A stretch of 64,000 nucleotides of DNA from Gordius sp. MW1. Its lineage: Eukaryota; Nematomorpha; Gordioida; Gordea; Gordiidae. The DNA is taken from the NCBI GenBank assembly GCA_964036665.1, contig OZ038526.1:22754001-22818000 (forward strand). The letters are read 5' to 3'. The position numbers were made by a program, and so were the translations under genes. The first letter of the stretch is position 1, and each line of letters starts with the position of its first letter. Below, in pieces: positions 11,730 to 24,509 of the stretch. Under the pieces are notes generated by a model. It was not told the DNA's origin. It made no database searches and worked only from the letters and a program-made list of their open reading frames with translations.

Positions 11730-12559
11730 TTAAAGGTAAATTTTCCCATTTAGGTAATTCTCCATACGCCTCTGTGGGCTGTGTAACTTTTGAAAATAAT
11801 TTATTATACATTTTTATATACGAAAAGTTTCTATGTACTTAATACGTATAAGAAATTAAACTAAGTACTTATGTTTGTCTATAACAGGTGATTTATTACA
11901 GAATAAAGTTTATTTCATTTTTAAGATTTTAAATATCTACGAGTGTAATATAGAAATATATTGTCTAATATCAATTTTGAATACAGCTATTAAATAATTA
12001 CATATGAAGAATATGATATTAATTTCAAAATTAATAGAGTATTTTTTATTCATGCTTCTAACTCAATTATCATCTCCTATTTAAAATATAGATACCTAGG
12101 TATATTTCCAACATTTATAAATAGTTTTTCCAAAATCAACATAATATTTTATGGTTTTTAATATTATGCCATATAGCTTACCAAAGAATTGCTCGTTCCA
12201 GGTGTGTACCAAAACTAAAAATAAATAAAATTAGTAATCTTTTCTGTAATGAAGCGTTGTAAATTACTTTTTTTTCCTCCAATATCTTAAAAATAAAGCA
12301 ATTTTACAATTTTAACAAATTTTTTAAACTAAATGAGTATGTAAAAGCCAGTAAATATCTATTATAGTATCAATAGAAGTTGAGTATAATGCATGCAGAT
12401 TATAGTAAAAGAGAATAACGCTTATTTTATAAAACTGTGCCATGGTCCTTTAATCAAGTAATATTAATTTAATAAAAGAATCCTATAAAACTTTGTGTAA
12501 TGAGATGAGTTAAAAACCTTTACATTATATACCCAGTTGATTATATTGAATGGACCAAT
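11730..12559. other. AT-rich stretch without recognised features
   Basis: No exon, RNA gene or repeat end recognised. A second look at small exons is warranted because host exons here can be as short as 40 nt. Confidence 0.35.
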
Positions 12560-13019
12560 CATAGACTACATAGACTGCTCATCACGGTATAAAATGTGTG
12601 TGTTTTTTTCCGCCATTTTGAATAACACTACCGTCCTATACCACATAATGGCGTTTTGCGCTGTGCCGTTTTGTTCGAACAGGAGAGGTAAAGAAAAATG
12701 GTTTTGATTCCATAAATAAGTAAGATATTACAAAATATATTATATTTTTAAAAAATTTTAACATCATTACAGTTTTTACATTTTTAATTTTTATGAAATG
12801 TGTCAATAATAAATTTTTAAAAATATCATATATTTTGTAATATCTTACTTATTTATGGTATCAAAAAATTTTTTCTTTACCTCTCCTGTTCGAACAAAAC
12901 GGTACAGCGCAAAACGCCATTATGTGATATAGGACGGTAGTGTAATTTAAAATGGAGGCAAATTTCACACACAATTTGCCATATGGAACATATAACATGG
13001 GCAGTCTATGTAGTCTATG
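12560..13019. mobile_element. Palindromic element carrying a THAP start exon in each arm
   Basis: The 460-bp segment is a long imperfect inverted repeat. Both ends carry CATAGACTACATAGACTGC or its complement, and each arm is about 200 bp around an AT-rich centre near 12800. Each arm holds a 40-nt possible exon (12648-12687 on + and 12881-12920 on -) starting ATG and ending at a GTAAAG donor. It encodes MAFCAVPFCSNR, which fits the start of a THAP zinc finger (C-x4-C). THAP fingers are the DNA-binding domains of P-superfamily transposases and related host proteins. Flanking 8-mers GGACCAAT and GGAGTAAT agree at 6 of 8 positions, suggesting a decayed 8-bp target duplication. The rest of the transposase is absent. 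Confidence 0.7.
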
Positions 13020-14630
13020 GGAGTAATAGATTAATAGTTCTTCCTGTATTTTTAAAGTTTCAAAAGCTTTTGGAATATCCCTACCCAAGTTCATTTTTAA
13101 CAAGTCGACTTTTATTTAAGGCAATTTGATAAATAGTTTAAGCTTTTTAGAAACGATGTCATGATTGATGTTTTGTATGTACATTATTTTGAGGACTGGA
13201 AGAAATTTATAGATCTTGTAAAAATCTTTAAATGTTAGCTCTTTTATTATTAACTGAAAAAATATTTCCCCTTTATTAAAATAGCTTATATAAAACCTTA
13301 ATATGAAGGATAGCAAAATAATAATGAATATATGTTTACTGTTAATTCCAGTTTTATCTAAATATACGAAATCGTAAAAGGTTATTTTGTGTTAAGTGTA
13401 TATTTATATTTACTAAGGCCTAATATTGCTTTGTAAGATCGAGATAATTAGCAAAATTAACATTAGTGTGTAATGTAGAATCTACATTTGATTACATTAT
13501 TTAATTACCGGGTTATATATAATTTAAAAACTTAAATAGTCATTCTGTCTTTTGATAATAATGTGCTTGAAATTAATAAATTTTTCTTTAAATACTTTTA
13601 TTAAGCACTCTGAGTGATGAGCTATTAGTTTGGTGCGCCTTTCTCTTGTATATAATTTCAGCAATGCATACATTTTTATAAGATTTTTAAATAAACAAAA
13701 TATCTCGGAATATTTTGTAAATATCTATAACACTAATTTATTTATTTTACGAGGCTCTTATTAATAAATACTACTGTATTTTTCATATGATGATTGTATT
13801 AAAAACTTTAGAAATAGAGTTGATTTAAATTACCTCCTTGGTAACTTTAATTATCTACTTATTATACACAATCATTTAGAAATAAACGTCTCTTAGCAAA
13901 ATACTTACTATCGTTTTTTCTATCTGAAAAACAAATTTAAGGTTGGCAATACATTTTTTACAAATAGTTACAAACAGAAAAGCTTTTTTATGCTAAAATA
14001 TTTTTAAATGCGCCTTACTTTGGTCATTTCCTTCTTGCAAAGATTGATTGGAGCCTTAAAAAATGATGAGAAAAGGGTTAAATTTTACAATAAAGAAAGT
14101 GTAGCAAAATTGACAGAATCAAAATGTATTGTAGTAAATCTTTTAGTCATAATATAAATGATAAAAAATAGCTTTGAATTAAAAATTAACTTTGATTAAT
14201 GTAAAAATAGTTAATTCGTAGCAAACATAGCATCGTTAATATTACCTTGCATTGCACCTATAAAAATAATAATTAGTTAGAGAGAAGCAATAATGACTTA
14301 CCAAGTTATATTAATAATGCTAAATTTTTGCGCCATTTCTAGGTTTATTTATTTGCTAAGCTTTTGATCCATTCTTTATAATTAGATGGTTAGTTCTTAA
14401 GTTAAATATTTTGACATTTTCGATAAGAATATTTTTTATTTTCGGAAAAAGATAGCATTATTAAACTTGCTTATGCATGAGTTAAGACACAATTGCAGCC
14501 AATTCGACTATCAAAGGGTTTGATAGATTTTAAATAAGCTATAATATTTTTACAACATTTTTTTCCAATTCGACGATTCGCTAACTAATGCTACTATTAA
14601 CCAATAAGTTAAATATTGTCTTAATCCTCT
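13020..14630. other. AT-rich region downstream of CAP2
   Basis: Nothing recognised on either strand. Short open frames at 13116-13316 have no known motif. Confidence 0.35.
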
Positions 14631-15730
14631 TCATATCATATTATTATGAAACAATGTACCACAACTGGTTAGCAATAGTCCTGCAAATGGACCAGTGGTT
14701 TCACATATAGGCGATGTTTTGCATCCTGAGCAAGATTGTTTTGCTGATTTTGAGTAGGGGGTAGCTAATAAATTTTCCGGTATTCTAATAAATAAAAAAA
14801 ACCTAACATAGAACCGTTATATAATCAAAATGATATTATATTTTTGGCAAATTTAATTTAATTTTAAAAATGATTAGTGCTTTTGTATATCGTTTACGTC
14901 AATTTAGCGTGCATAATAAATGAGATAAAATTTGGGCTTAATTAAGCAATTTCATAAATGACGTTTTGCAGCCTTCTGATTAAAAGCCCGTCCCTTATGT
15001 CAAAAAAATATTTACGCCTTATCAAAGTTGCATGCATATATCCTCCACGTTCCACAGTAATTGCTCGAGCAACCAACTTTACCAGCGACTCCGTAAACTA
15101 ACTAAAATATAATGCACAATATAATTAATCTATTCATTTATTTTTAAGTTAATGTAAATAAACCTGAGCATATTGTTTATCGTTGGGGCTCATTTCATAG
15201 TCATTAACACCATATTCATAGGTTTGATTAGCCGATGTAGCCCAGGTTTTGATTAAAGTTGTCCATGAAATTTGGCCAAGGTAAGCCAAAAATATTTGCC
15301 CTGTTTGAGGGGACGCTGCATGTAATTGAGAGATTATATTTTTACTTAATATAGGGGATATATAGATTTAGGTAACAAATCATAGAGAATGCTATAAAAC
15401 TAACAAATTTGGGTAGAAATTTTGAGTTTGGGAACAAAAGAAGGACAGGAAGCGACAAGGCTGTCAGCAGCGACGGCTAATCTGCTACTCCATACCTACG
15501 AAGGAGTTAGTTATTTTTAAATTAAATTTACTAATTTCAGCATATTATTGGAGGGGGGAATGACAGTGGATCTGAACATATTTATTTTGTCCAATATGGT
15601 ATCAATCATTAAAGGATCCGGTAAAATGGCATGAGTTATACCTAATTAAATTTATAGCACAAAATATTATGGACGCTAAATTACTTGAACATAAGGATTG
15701 AGAGAGAATTATAAATATGAAAAAGTTCAT
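14631..15730 (-). CDS. CAP2, secreted CAP/SCP-superfamily protein, six exons, paralogue of CAP1
   Basis: Exons in coding order are 15685-15730, 15532-15641, 15405-15495, 15164-15315, 15016-15101 and 14631-14784. They join in frame to 212 codons plus a stop. Exon 1 encodes a signal peptide (MNFFIFIILSQSLCS). Exons 2, 4 and 5 have exactly the lengths of their CAP1 counterparts (110, 152 and 86 nt); exon 3 is one codon shorter; exon 6 is 24 nt longer, adding TLFHNNMI after SCG. Shared landmarks are PPSNNMLKL, NDKQYAQLV, VGCSSNYC, YACNFD, an SCSGCKTSPIC hinge and GPFAG. HNKYR of CAP1 is INMFR here, and GEN and HYTQ residues are replaced as in CAP1. All introns are GT-AG, 43, 36, 89, 62 and 231 nt long. 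It is probably a secreted protein of unknown role and an intact duplicate of CAP1. Confidence 0.9.
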
Positions 15731-17250
15731 TATGCAAGCCGAGTTATAGAATATTAGATTTAAGATTTTAAGCAATATATATACTCTTATATATGGGGTG
15801 AAGCCAAATTGGAATATATTTTGTGCTGATTCCAAATATATCAGTGAAATATTCAATTTTATTAATAGCCAATATTTTTTGCAACCACCTTAATTTACTT
15901 GGCGCCAACATTTTAGATGGGACCATAAAATTATTTATTAAAATTCTTTGGCAATACATTTTATTGATCATAAATAGAGTTGTTAAAGAAACTAGTTCTA
16001 AGTATTTAGCTCCTGGAACTAAGCATTATAAAAAGGAATTGACCTAATTTGTTTTCAAGTTAGGAACATAAAACTGTAATTAGATGCTTGTGGGGCAGAG
16101 ACACGGCCAATGTATCTAGCTGCTTTTTTCGAAAACTTCCTATTGAGGGTATTGCGTATTTGGTTTATTATACACGGGCAATAAGTAAATTGCTTATACA
16201 TTTTAATTTTAAAATAAACTAGGTAGTCTGAACCATTAACGCAGACTTTGTTGAAACAAAGCAATAATAGGTACTGATTTAGTTTGTTTGTTGGTTTTCG
16301 GGATATGGCACAAGACTATTAAATGTATCGCAAAAGTGAACCACTAAGTGCAGGGTAAAAAATAATAGCATCATTTTATTTTTAATTTTCTTTTGGACCT
16401 AGAATATATTAGATAAAAGGCATTCCTCAGGGGTGATTTCTGTTTTACATTAAATGTTAACGATGGTTTATTTGAAATTTTTTGGGATTGAAGTATAATA
16501 AATATTTTTAATTTTATACCCATAAATGTTTGACAATTTTAGTTCCAAACTAAGACTTCATATAAATAGCGCATTCAAATATTCGTTTAACATCACATAT
16601 TTCCATTTCCCCAAGTCAAAGAGAAAAGGAATCAAGGAAATATCCCAAAATCAAAGAATTTATACATGAGGCACACCGTAACTCATAGGAGTCCAGTGTA
16701 CTCCATCGTTCGGTATTGGCGCCTTAGCTAAGAAATTTTAGTCCGTACTATGCAATTATATTATTATATTTTAAACCCCTTTTTATTTTTGTCGGGTGTT
16801 ATCCTTAGCGACAATGGAACCACTTTGTTAACATTGAAACTAAAAAGCCTAAAATAAATGTCAATAACCCAAATGATTGCATTTATTCTAAACAAAATAT
16901 TGCTTTTTAAATGTAAGTGGCCGCTCTTATATAGATGCCGCTGTTTGATTATTTTATAAATAATTAAATTAACCAAAAATAAAGTCTTTAACAAAAATAA
17001 TCCGAGTTATAAATGTTAATAAATATTAAAATTTACTATCTTTAACTTAGAAAAAAGTGGCGTAGGAAGGGGGGGGGGGGGGAATGCCAAAAAAGATTAA
17101 GAAAAAATCCGAATTATATGGAAAAACTGAATGATATTAATGGGACTTTTGTTAGATTATGCTAATAGAAAAAATTAATTACCATAATTAAATCGATATT
17201 AGATAAAAATCAACTAATTTTAAGGCACAACAAATGTCCGTCCTTTTTGT
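15731..17250. other. Upstream region of CAP2, AT-rich
   Basis: No exon or repeat recognised. A run of 13 G at about 17070 resembles the homopolymers of the MITEs elsewhere but has no matching terminal repeats. Confidence 0.35.
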
Positions 17251-17699
17251 CTGAACCTCTAAAATAGAAGGAAAAGATGCAGTTGGCAAATTTATCATCC
17301 ATGACCCTCGTGATAACCATTGCCCATTATCAAACTCATCAACAATCTCCACCAACAATTATTTTAATAGTCACCACCCACAACACATCCTTCAAACACG
17401 TCTGACTTAACATGGGTTAGCCAAATAATAGGCCTCCTAAAACCTAATATCTTAAGTAGGATCCTTAGAGGTGCTCGGAATAGTTTTGCTACTCTCTTAA
17501 ACCAAATTATTAACTCATAACACACAACCCGGCTAATCCAAAAAATTGAAAAAGCCTCTTTACCTTGAGTTTTTACATTCTAACCATCCCCAACCCTGGT
17601 ACTAAGCATCTGTCAAAGGATTTAAAGCAATATTAGGATTTTGATCTACTTAATCCCCTAAAAACATTTTTAAAGCACAACCATCAGCCTTGACAAAAA

Positions 17700-18660
17700 G
17701 GCTAAAGGATATCCAACAATATCAACAACATGGAGATCTGTTCAATTCTCAAAATTCTGGAATCGGATGACTCAATAGCGCCAATAAATAATGTTGCCAT
17801 CGAACACCTCCAGCAAAATCATCCTGAAGATCATCCATTCCCGCCTAACCTCCTAAACGTCCCAGATATTCCTCTCATGGACTTACCACTCCAAGAAGTG
17901 ACCGAAGCTCTAAAAAACTTTTAGCCGGGGCCTAGATGGTATTGGGCTTTTATACCTCCATGACTTCATCCAATTGCAACTTAGCGGGACACATCTCCTA
18001 CAACAATAATGTAACATAATGAGGGGGGGGGACAAATCCCTCATGAAATAGTGCTGTCCTATTTGGTAAAAACTCATAGTTTTTGAAAAACCAGATGGAT
18101 CAATAATGTCGTTGGATCAAAAATATTCACTTGTCTAACGGTTTCTCTCCTCCCAAATCAACTTGGTTTTGGCCTTAAAGGAGGATGCTATGTTGCCTAC
18201 CACATAGCTCGAACATTTCTCGAGTCTTCCTCACCAAATGACTCCTGGTCAAACTCGATTTTAGAAACGCTTTTAACAACCTAAAACTAAAATTCTCGAA
18301 ATTCCATCAGTTTTTAAATAGCTATGGCAACTCTATTTATACTTTTTGGGGATCGAACAGTCATCCCAAGAAATCCAAAAAGGCGATCCCTTAGGCCCTA
18401 CCCTCTTCTATATGGCTTTATCATCGATAAACCCTCCTCTCTAGCTTTTCCTGTAATCTGTGGTATCTTGATGACGGATTTCTGGTCGGTCCAGCCGATG
18501 GTATGGAAAATCAAAGAGATTCTCAATTTCTACGCAGACTGAATATCACTCAGCCTCAAGGCTCCAAAATGTGAAATCTGATTGTTTTTATATTGGCAAA
18601 GAAAATTGCATTTAAAACCAGCAAACTAGCTCATTGCTAATTGCGTCCTTGGAAGAAATA
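17700..18660 (+). mobile_element. Decayed LINE reverse transcriptase, copy L2
   Basis: Frameshifted fragments of one reverse transcriptase appear in order. A pre-palm segment lies at 17730-17924 (HLQQNHPEDHPFPPN, then LQEVTEALKNF). NQLGFGLKGGCYVAYHIAR lies at about 18150, motif A VKLDFRNAFNNL at about 18250, motif B EIQKGDPLGPTLF at about 18370, and motif C WYLDDGFLVGP at about 18460. The catalytic DD pair is still present, but several frameshifts and stops separate the motifs. It belongs to the same family as L1 (5880-7610). No N-terminal zinc finger or C-terminal domain was found nearby. Confidence 0.75.
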
Positions 18661-19616
18661 CCATAGGCGGAGGGGCACAAAATTTAAATAATAACTGTTA
18701 ATGCTTTTTCTAAGTACAAACAAAATATAGAAATTATTATTAATACATTTTATATCAAAAAACTATCGTTTATATTAAATTTATATGATAATTTAAAATT
18801 TTTTTGACAGAGAATTAAGTTCCCCCCCCCCTACCCGCTTAAGCAATCCTGTACTGTTAGAACGCTTTAAATTAGCTAATTGTAATTGAAAACGATTTAG
18901 GACAATGTTTCAAAATTAGGTATTTAAGTTACTTAATGAAAATCTAAAAATTTTACAAATCAACATAGAAAATTGCAAATTTTATAGTTATATGTAATTG
19001 GCTGGTGAATATTTTGCCCAAAATAGAAAAATCAATAAACCAAATTGCCATTATCTATATTTGATACACAACTTTTGATCACATGGTATGTTATAATGTA
19101 AGCGCCAATTAAATTGCCGTTGATTTAAATATTGGCTGTTAATTAAATTAGCTGAATCAACATATAAGTTTGGAATCATCACACAAAATATTCCCTGGCT
19201 ATGCATATGGCCTGAAGCACTAATAGATTTTTTCTCGTGTTTTAGAATTTTTTAGGATTTATATAAGAATTTAAAATGTTAGTCATAGTCAATAGTTATT
19301 AAAAATTTATTACTCATTATTAATATAATTTTTAATGTATGTTTTATATTTTTTATAATTGGAGCTTTACATTTAGTTTATTCATTAATGTGGGTTGTTT
19401 TAAGCGGCCAGACTATCCAATCATATACTCTAGTTAATTGATTTATACGTTATTAACAATGTGGTAGAGAATAGATGCCTTGTGTAAATGGAAGATAGAA
19501 ACTGGAACTAGATATGTATCAGGCAGAAAAACGGCAGTCTAGTTCATTTTTTTCAAACTCATGCTTATACAGTTTTTTAATCGAATGTGATTTTGATGCT
19601 TTATTAAAATAGAATA
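18661..19616. other. AT-rich stretch without recognised features
   Basis: A poly-C run with CTACCCGC lies at about 18820-18838. No gene or element boundaries recognised. Confidence 0.35.
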
Positions 19617-20964
19617 CTAGCTGTGCCTGGCCAAGCGTTGCTTTGGCTTAGTTCTTATTTGGTTAAGTAATTGGTACGTATCAATAGGAAATATACGAAA
19701 GAATTTGGGTCAGCTTATTTCTAGAAAATACTATAAGTGTATGAGTATGTGGTTATGATTGAAATAAGAATGGAGCGTTGTGAAAATGTTGGCCTATAAA
19801 ATGACAATACACTTATAATATATTAATTTCATTCTTTATACCTATATATACATCAAATTATGACGATTAAAAAATAATTCATTATCAATCTCTAAGTGCG
19901 ATGAAGTATATGATATTTTTGGGTAGTCCGTCTTTAGTCAACACAAACAAACTGGATGATTTATCCACGCGAGAACATTCTACATATAGCTGTCCGTGAG
20001 AAAAGCATGGTGTGGCAAAATCTAAGCTACAAATAGACATTGTTTGGCCTTGCGCCTATTGATTGTCATCGCAAATGCCAACCTATTTGGAAATTTAATG
20101 CTTTTGAATTCAATCGGCACATATGTGGGAATCATAAGGATTCGTGGCAGCATACATGTTCACCTCGGAACTTGCCATTCAAAATGCTAACTTCGAGTTT
20201 TTCATTAAAATTTTAATGACACGGCCAATATGATGCCATTTTTGTTTCGTATCTCGGCGAGAATTATCGAAATAAGAAATGTTTGCCAGTTCCACCTGAT
20301 GCATCAAAAAAAAGAAACCCCATGTCCTGCCGAAACTTTTAGGATAATGCGGTCGTATGGTTTTTTGTTCATGAGTTAGTGGTGGGACATTGCGAGTAAC
20401 AATCGCTGCCATTTCTAAAGTATTGTACTACAGTTCAAGACTCATATTATTGTTGAGTAAATCAGATGTACATCGAATTTGTTAACTCATACCAAAATGA
20501 CTAATTTTAAAATTAGCAATGACTTACAAAGATCCTTTAGCTAAAATGCTTCATTATACATTACATCGCTGAATGATAACATTAGATTGTTGCCCTTGAA
20601 GGATGTAGATATGATCAGTCATTGAATCTTTGCTTATACTACAACTTTTGTGATCGGGGTTGGAAACATGCAGTCAACACTATAGCAAATAGTAGACGAA
20701 TTTGTGTTGTGTTCCTGTACAGCTTAATGCTGCTTTAGTAAGAATACTGTCCCGATGGTTGTCGTCTTCTAGCAAGCCTAATGTAAGGCATGCATTTTTA
20801 TACGCTAGATACTGTTGTCCATATATTTTACATATATCGTGAAATGACAATGAGCCGGTGTCAGGTTATATTGCTGATTCGTAAAAAGTTAAACAAGTCA
20901 ATCAGAATTTGATTGACGTATTTCTAAATTGACTGGTATTTTGAAATTTGTAAACAAACTATAA

Positions 20965-21425
20965 ATGGCTAATCTTGTGATGTTAATCTTATCTTATAGT
21001 TATATTTTATCCTTGGTGACTTGTGAATACATATAATACCCTAAAATTAGATTTATTTACAAATATAAATTTTTAATTTCTAAAACTAGATTTTTTGACT
21101 TATATATATTTTTTATGTTTATATTTGTTGACTTATGTATTTCTTTTGTTTTATTACTAAATTTGTTGACTTTATGTTAACTAGATTTGTTTACATATAA
21201 ATAATGAATCTTGTGATGTTAATCTAATAGTTATATTTTATGCTTGGTGACTGGTAAATACATATAATACCCTAAAATTAGATTTGTTTACAAATTTTTT
21301 AATTTCTAAAACTAGATTATTTGACTAATATATATTTTTAATGTTGAGATTTGTTGACTTATGTATTTCTTTTGTTTTATTACTAAATTTGTTGACTTTA
21401 TGTTAAATAGAAGATTTGTTTACTT
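20965..21425. repeat. Two-copy tandem repeat, unit about 238 bp
   Basis: A unit containing AATCTTGTGATGTTAATCT, CATATAATACCCTAAAATTA and TTGTTGACTTATGTATTTC occurs twice in direct orientation, with a few small gaps. It lies inside Helitron A, between the Rep and helicase fragments. Non-coding. Confidence 0.75.
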
Positions 21426-22520
21426 ATAGTTCATGTTCTAAAACTAGATTTGTTTAAGATATACATACATATAATAAATAAAATAAACACACTTAAATTT
21501 TATTTTTTATTGGTATATATTTATAACACATAGCAAAAGATTGTTGGAGGATAATTCATATAAAGACAAATTTTTGTTTGGGTAAATATAAAGACCAATT
21601 GTTATATTGTGTATTAGCTACATAAATGATTATACATAACAAACAAAATGTAGATGGAAATTGACCTATTTAGTAAGATGTTTAATTAAAGATAAATAAA
21701 CTTACTAGAATGGAATAAATACTGTATATATTCTGATATTAATACAAATATTCACCTATGTAAAGATTTTAGATAATTTATATATATTACGTATGGAGAT
21801 TGGAATGTTGGAGAATGGAACAATATCCAAATCCTATGTTGAGATTTATAATGGCCTTATTGACACAGAAATATCACGCGTTTTTTTACGCTTTAAATTT
21901 GGCGTTAGAACACTTTTAACCAATGGCTATCTGGCGAAAATCACGTGATCTTGTTTACTTTTACGCTTGTAGCCAATTCGTGCGCTTTATTGCTATGTTG
22001 AATTTTATTATTGTTGATTATATAACCTTACACCGGTGCCATTAACCAACAACAGTCGCAGTTGTAAGAACTCAATCTGCCCTGGATTTACTGTATATAC
22101 ACGACGGCGATGATCGATTAAATATCCACATGGACCATGATTATGTTTGTAGTAACAATATCAAACAATAATAATTTATCATGACACGGATTTAGAATTT
22201 CTGCATAAATTAAACTATCGATGTCTTCAGGAGGTATTTTATCGATGACTAAATCAAAATGTGAGCATGTGCTAATCCTCGCATTTGCCACTCATTCGAA
22301 TGCATCCAGCAACGTGCGGGGCCAAATATTATTGGTGATATGTTAATAAATAGAATACTTTAAATAAATAGAATACTTCATTTTATATATGAAAGACTAT
22401 TTACATTGTTGCATTTTACAGTATACCTGTATGACGTCATAAGGTTGCGTTTGTAGAGGCTCTTTCGCACGCTACTTTCCCTTGACCCCGTCTAGGCGAA
22501 TTCTAACACGTTACTTTATT

Positions 22521-22740
22521 TAATAGCCCCTCGTTTGTAGTTAACCATCACGTGATTTTTATTTTAATAGCCCCTCGCTTGTACTTAACCATCACGTGAT
22601 TTTTATTTTAATAGCCCCTCGCTTGTACTTAACCATCACGTGATTTTTATTTTAATAGCCCCTCGCTTGTACTTAACCATCACGTTATTTTTATTTTAAT
22701 AGCCCCTCGCTTGTATTCAATCATCGCCTGATTATTCAAA
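22521..22740. repeat. Five-copy 44-bp tandem repeat with ATCACGTGAT palindrome
   Basis: Units start at 22521, 22565, 22609, 22653 and 22697, each beginning TAATAGCCCCTCG and containing ATCACGTGAT or a one- or two-base variant. The first three copies keep the perfect palindrome and the CACGTG core; the fourth has CACGTTAT and the fifth is the most diverged. The array lies near the 5' end of Helitron A. Confidence 0.9.
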
Positions 22741-23046
22741 TGATAATGGGCTCGCGCAGCTAGATAAGCACAACCTTTAAAACTAACAGAATGATTATTC
22801 ATTTTTTTCGCATAAGTATCTCTTCTAAATAATGAAATAAAACACTTCATTTGGATTGGCATTTTATTAAGTGGCAAAACGTATAAAACAAAAAATAACT
22901 TGACCGTCTTATCACTTAAAGATTTATAATAAGTTTTCAGACCTACCAAATATTCGCAAAAATTTTCATAAAAATCGGTCAAGCCGTTTCGGAGAAGTTT
23001 AACTACAAACGCCGTGACACGAGAATTTTATATACTATATATTAGA

Positions 23047-24499
23047 CTAGCTGTGCCCGGCCAAGCGTTGCTTTGGCTCAGTCCTTAAGTGGTTAATTAA
23101 GTATAAGCTATTAATAAGACTTATCTAAAATGGGGTCATATATGAAATAATTTATAATGTGAAAGGTCCGAATGATTTTATGAACCCACTATTTTTAGTA
23201 TATATTTATATAATAAGACAAACCAAATGCAAATTCTGTTTTAGTCATCAAATCCGACTAAAATTAAATGTTTTTGAAAAAATTGCTTATTAATGCTGTT
23301 ACTTATTATACAATAATACCATTATTTTATTTTTCTAGTTAGCTGATTTATTTAAAATGCAATTTTCTTTAATATAATAAAATAATTAATTGAAGGATGG
23401 ATAATTATTAAAAATATGCTTCTATGATCGACCACGTGATAATAATGACAAAAACTGCATAATTTAAATTTTATTTATTTAATTTAAATAGTCTGTTAAA
23501 CCCCAATAATTTTAACCGTATACTGTAACATTTTTATTATACTTTTAAATATCTAATTCGAGAAAACTTCAGCTTTGTATGTATGACGTCATTATTGTAT
23601 ATGCTGCTATAAATGAAACTGGACGGGAATTGTCAGATATTTTTAAAACAAAAAGGTATTTTAGGAATCTGAAAAAGCTATTTTACCCCTGGCCTTTTCG
23701 CTCGAATCGGATCTGAAGTTTCAGAATTTAGCCCTTTTTTAAAACCAAAAGGCCGAGAAATGTCCGATATTTTTAAAGCTAAAAGGAATTTTAGCAACCC
23801 GAAAAAGCTATTTTACACCTGGCCGCCCTGAGAACCTACGGGTAAAGTTTCGCGCGAATCGGGCCGGTAGTTTCAGAATTTATTCTCATTTAAATATCTC
23901 ATTTAATAAAAATTAATGATAGATAAATAATGACATTTATATATAAATAGCATTTACTCAGAATAATCAACGTTGGACTATTTTATATTACATTTAAATT
24001 ATATATACTTTCATCTTTCTCATTTAAAATATCTCATTTAATGATAATGAGAAAAATTCATCTTCTTCACCTATATATTTTCTCAATTAATCTATAATTT
24101 TATTTATTTCAGGTTAATTCATAAATATTATATTGTCACCGTTAAGAAAAGATGACGTTTAAGAAATTTACAACATAAATTTTATGTTGTCACCGTTAAG
24201 AAAAGATTACGTTTTACTACAAACTACTATAAGTGATACACTTTTACTACAGAACTGTCTGTATATTCAAATTTTCGACGAACGCGAGGAGGTGCGTTTG
24301 ATTGACATTTTATTGAACGTCAAAACGTATAAAACCCAATATCTCGAAAATTAAAAGGAATTTTAGAAATTTGAAAAAGCTATTTTACCCCTGGCCGCCC
24401 TGGGAACCTAGGGGTAAATTTTGGCGCGAATCGGGCCGGTAGTTTCAGAGATTAGCCCTTACATACATATATACAAACACTTTACTTTATATATATAGA
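23047..24499 (-). mobile_element. Helitron B, non-autonomous, head-to-tail with Helitron A
   Basis: Reading leftward it starts TCTATATATATAAAGTAAAG at 24499 (an alternative start is 24505). It ends at 23047 with GCCAAAGCAACGCTTGGC, GGGCACAGCTAG, the same hairpin and CTAG terminus as Helitron A. The T after CTAG is the first base of the TC end of Helitron A. The 5' part shares a block (GAAACTACCGGCCCGATTCG; CCAGGGGTAAAATAGCTT) with the 5' end of Helitron C at 33180-33431, and repeats it internally near 23640-23880. No coding fragment recognised. Confidence 0.75.
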
Positions 24500-24509
24500 T
24501 ATAGATACA

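Larger units (their letters stand above)
19617..23046 (-). mobile_element. Helitron A, decayed, with Rep and Pif1 helicase fragments
   Basis: Reading leftward, the element starts TCTAATATATAGTATATAAA at 23046 (TC terminus). It ends at 19617 in a hairpin (GCCAAAGCAACGCTTGGC) followed by GGGCACAGCTAG, i.e. a CTRR end with a host T next. Between lie fragments of the rolling-circle transposase in the expected order. A Rep segment at about 22335-22070 has GLAHAHILI (the HUH His pair) and PPEDIDSLIYAEI. A helicase N-terminal segment at about 20880-20690 has LGLLEDDNH. A helicase C-terminal segment at about 20175-19930 has RLAFAMTIN. Stops and large deletions make it inactive. Two tandem repeats (20965-21425 and 22521-22740) lie inside. 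Its 5' end directly touches the 3' end of Helitron B. Confidence 0.8.

Noticed and set aside
22521-22740. Regular short repeats that might suggest a CRISPR array
   Set aside because: Units are contiguous with no unique spacers, the sequence is eukaryotic, and the array lies inside a Helitron.
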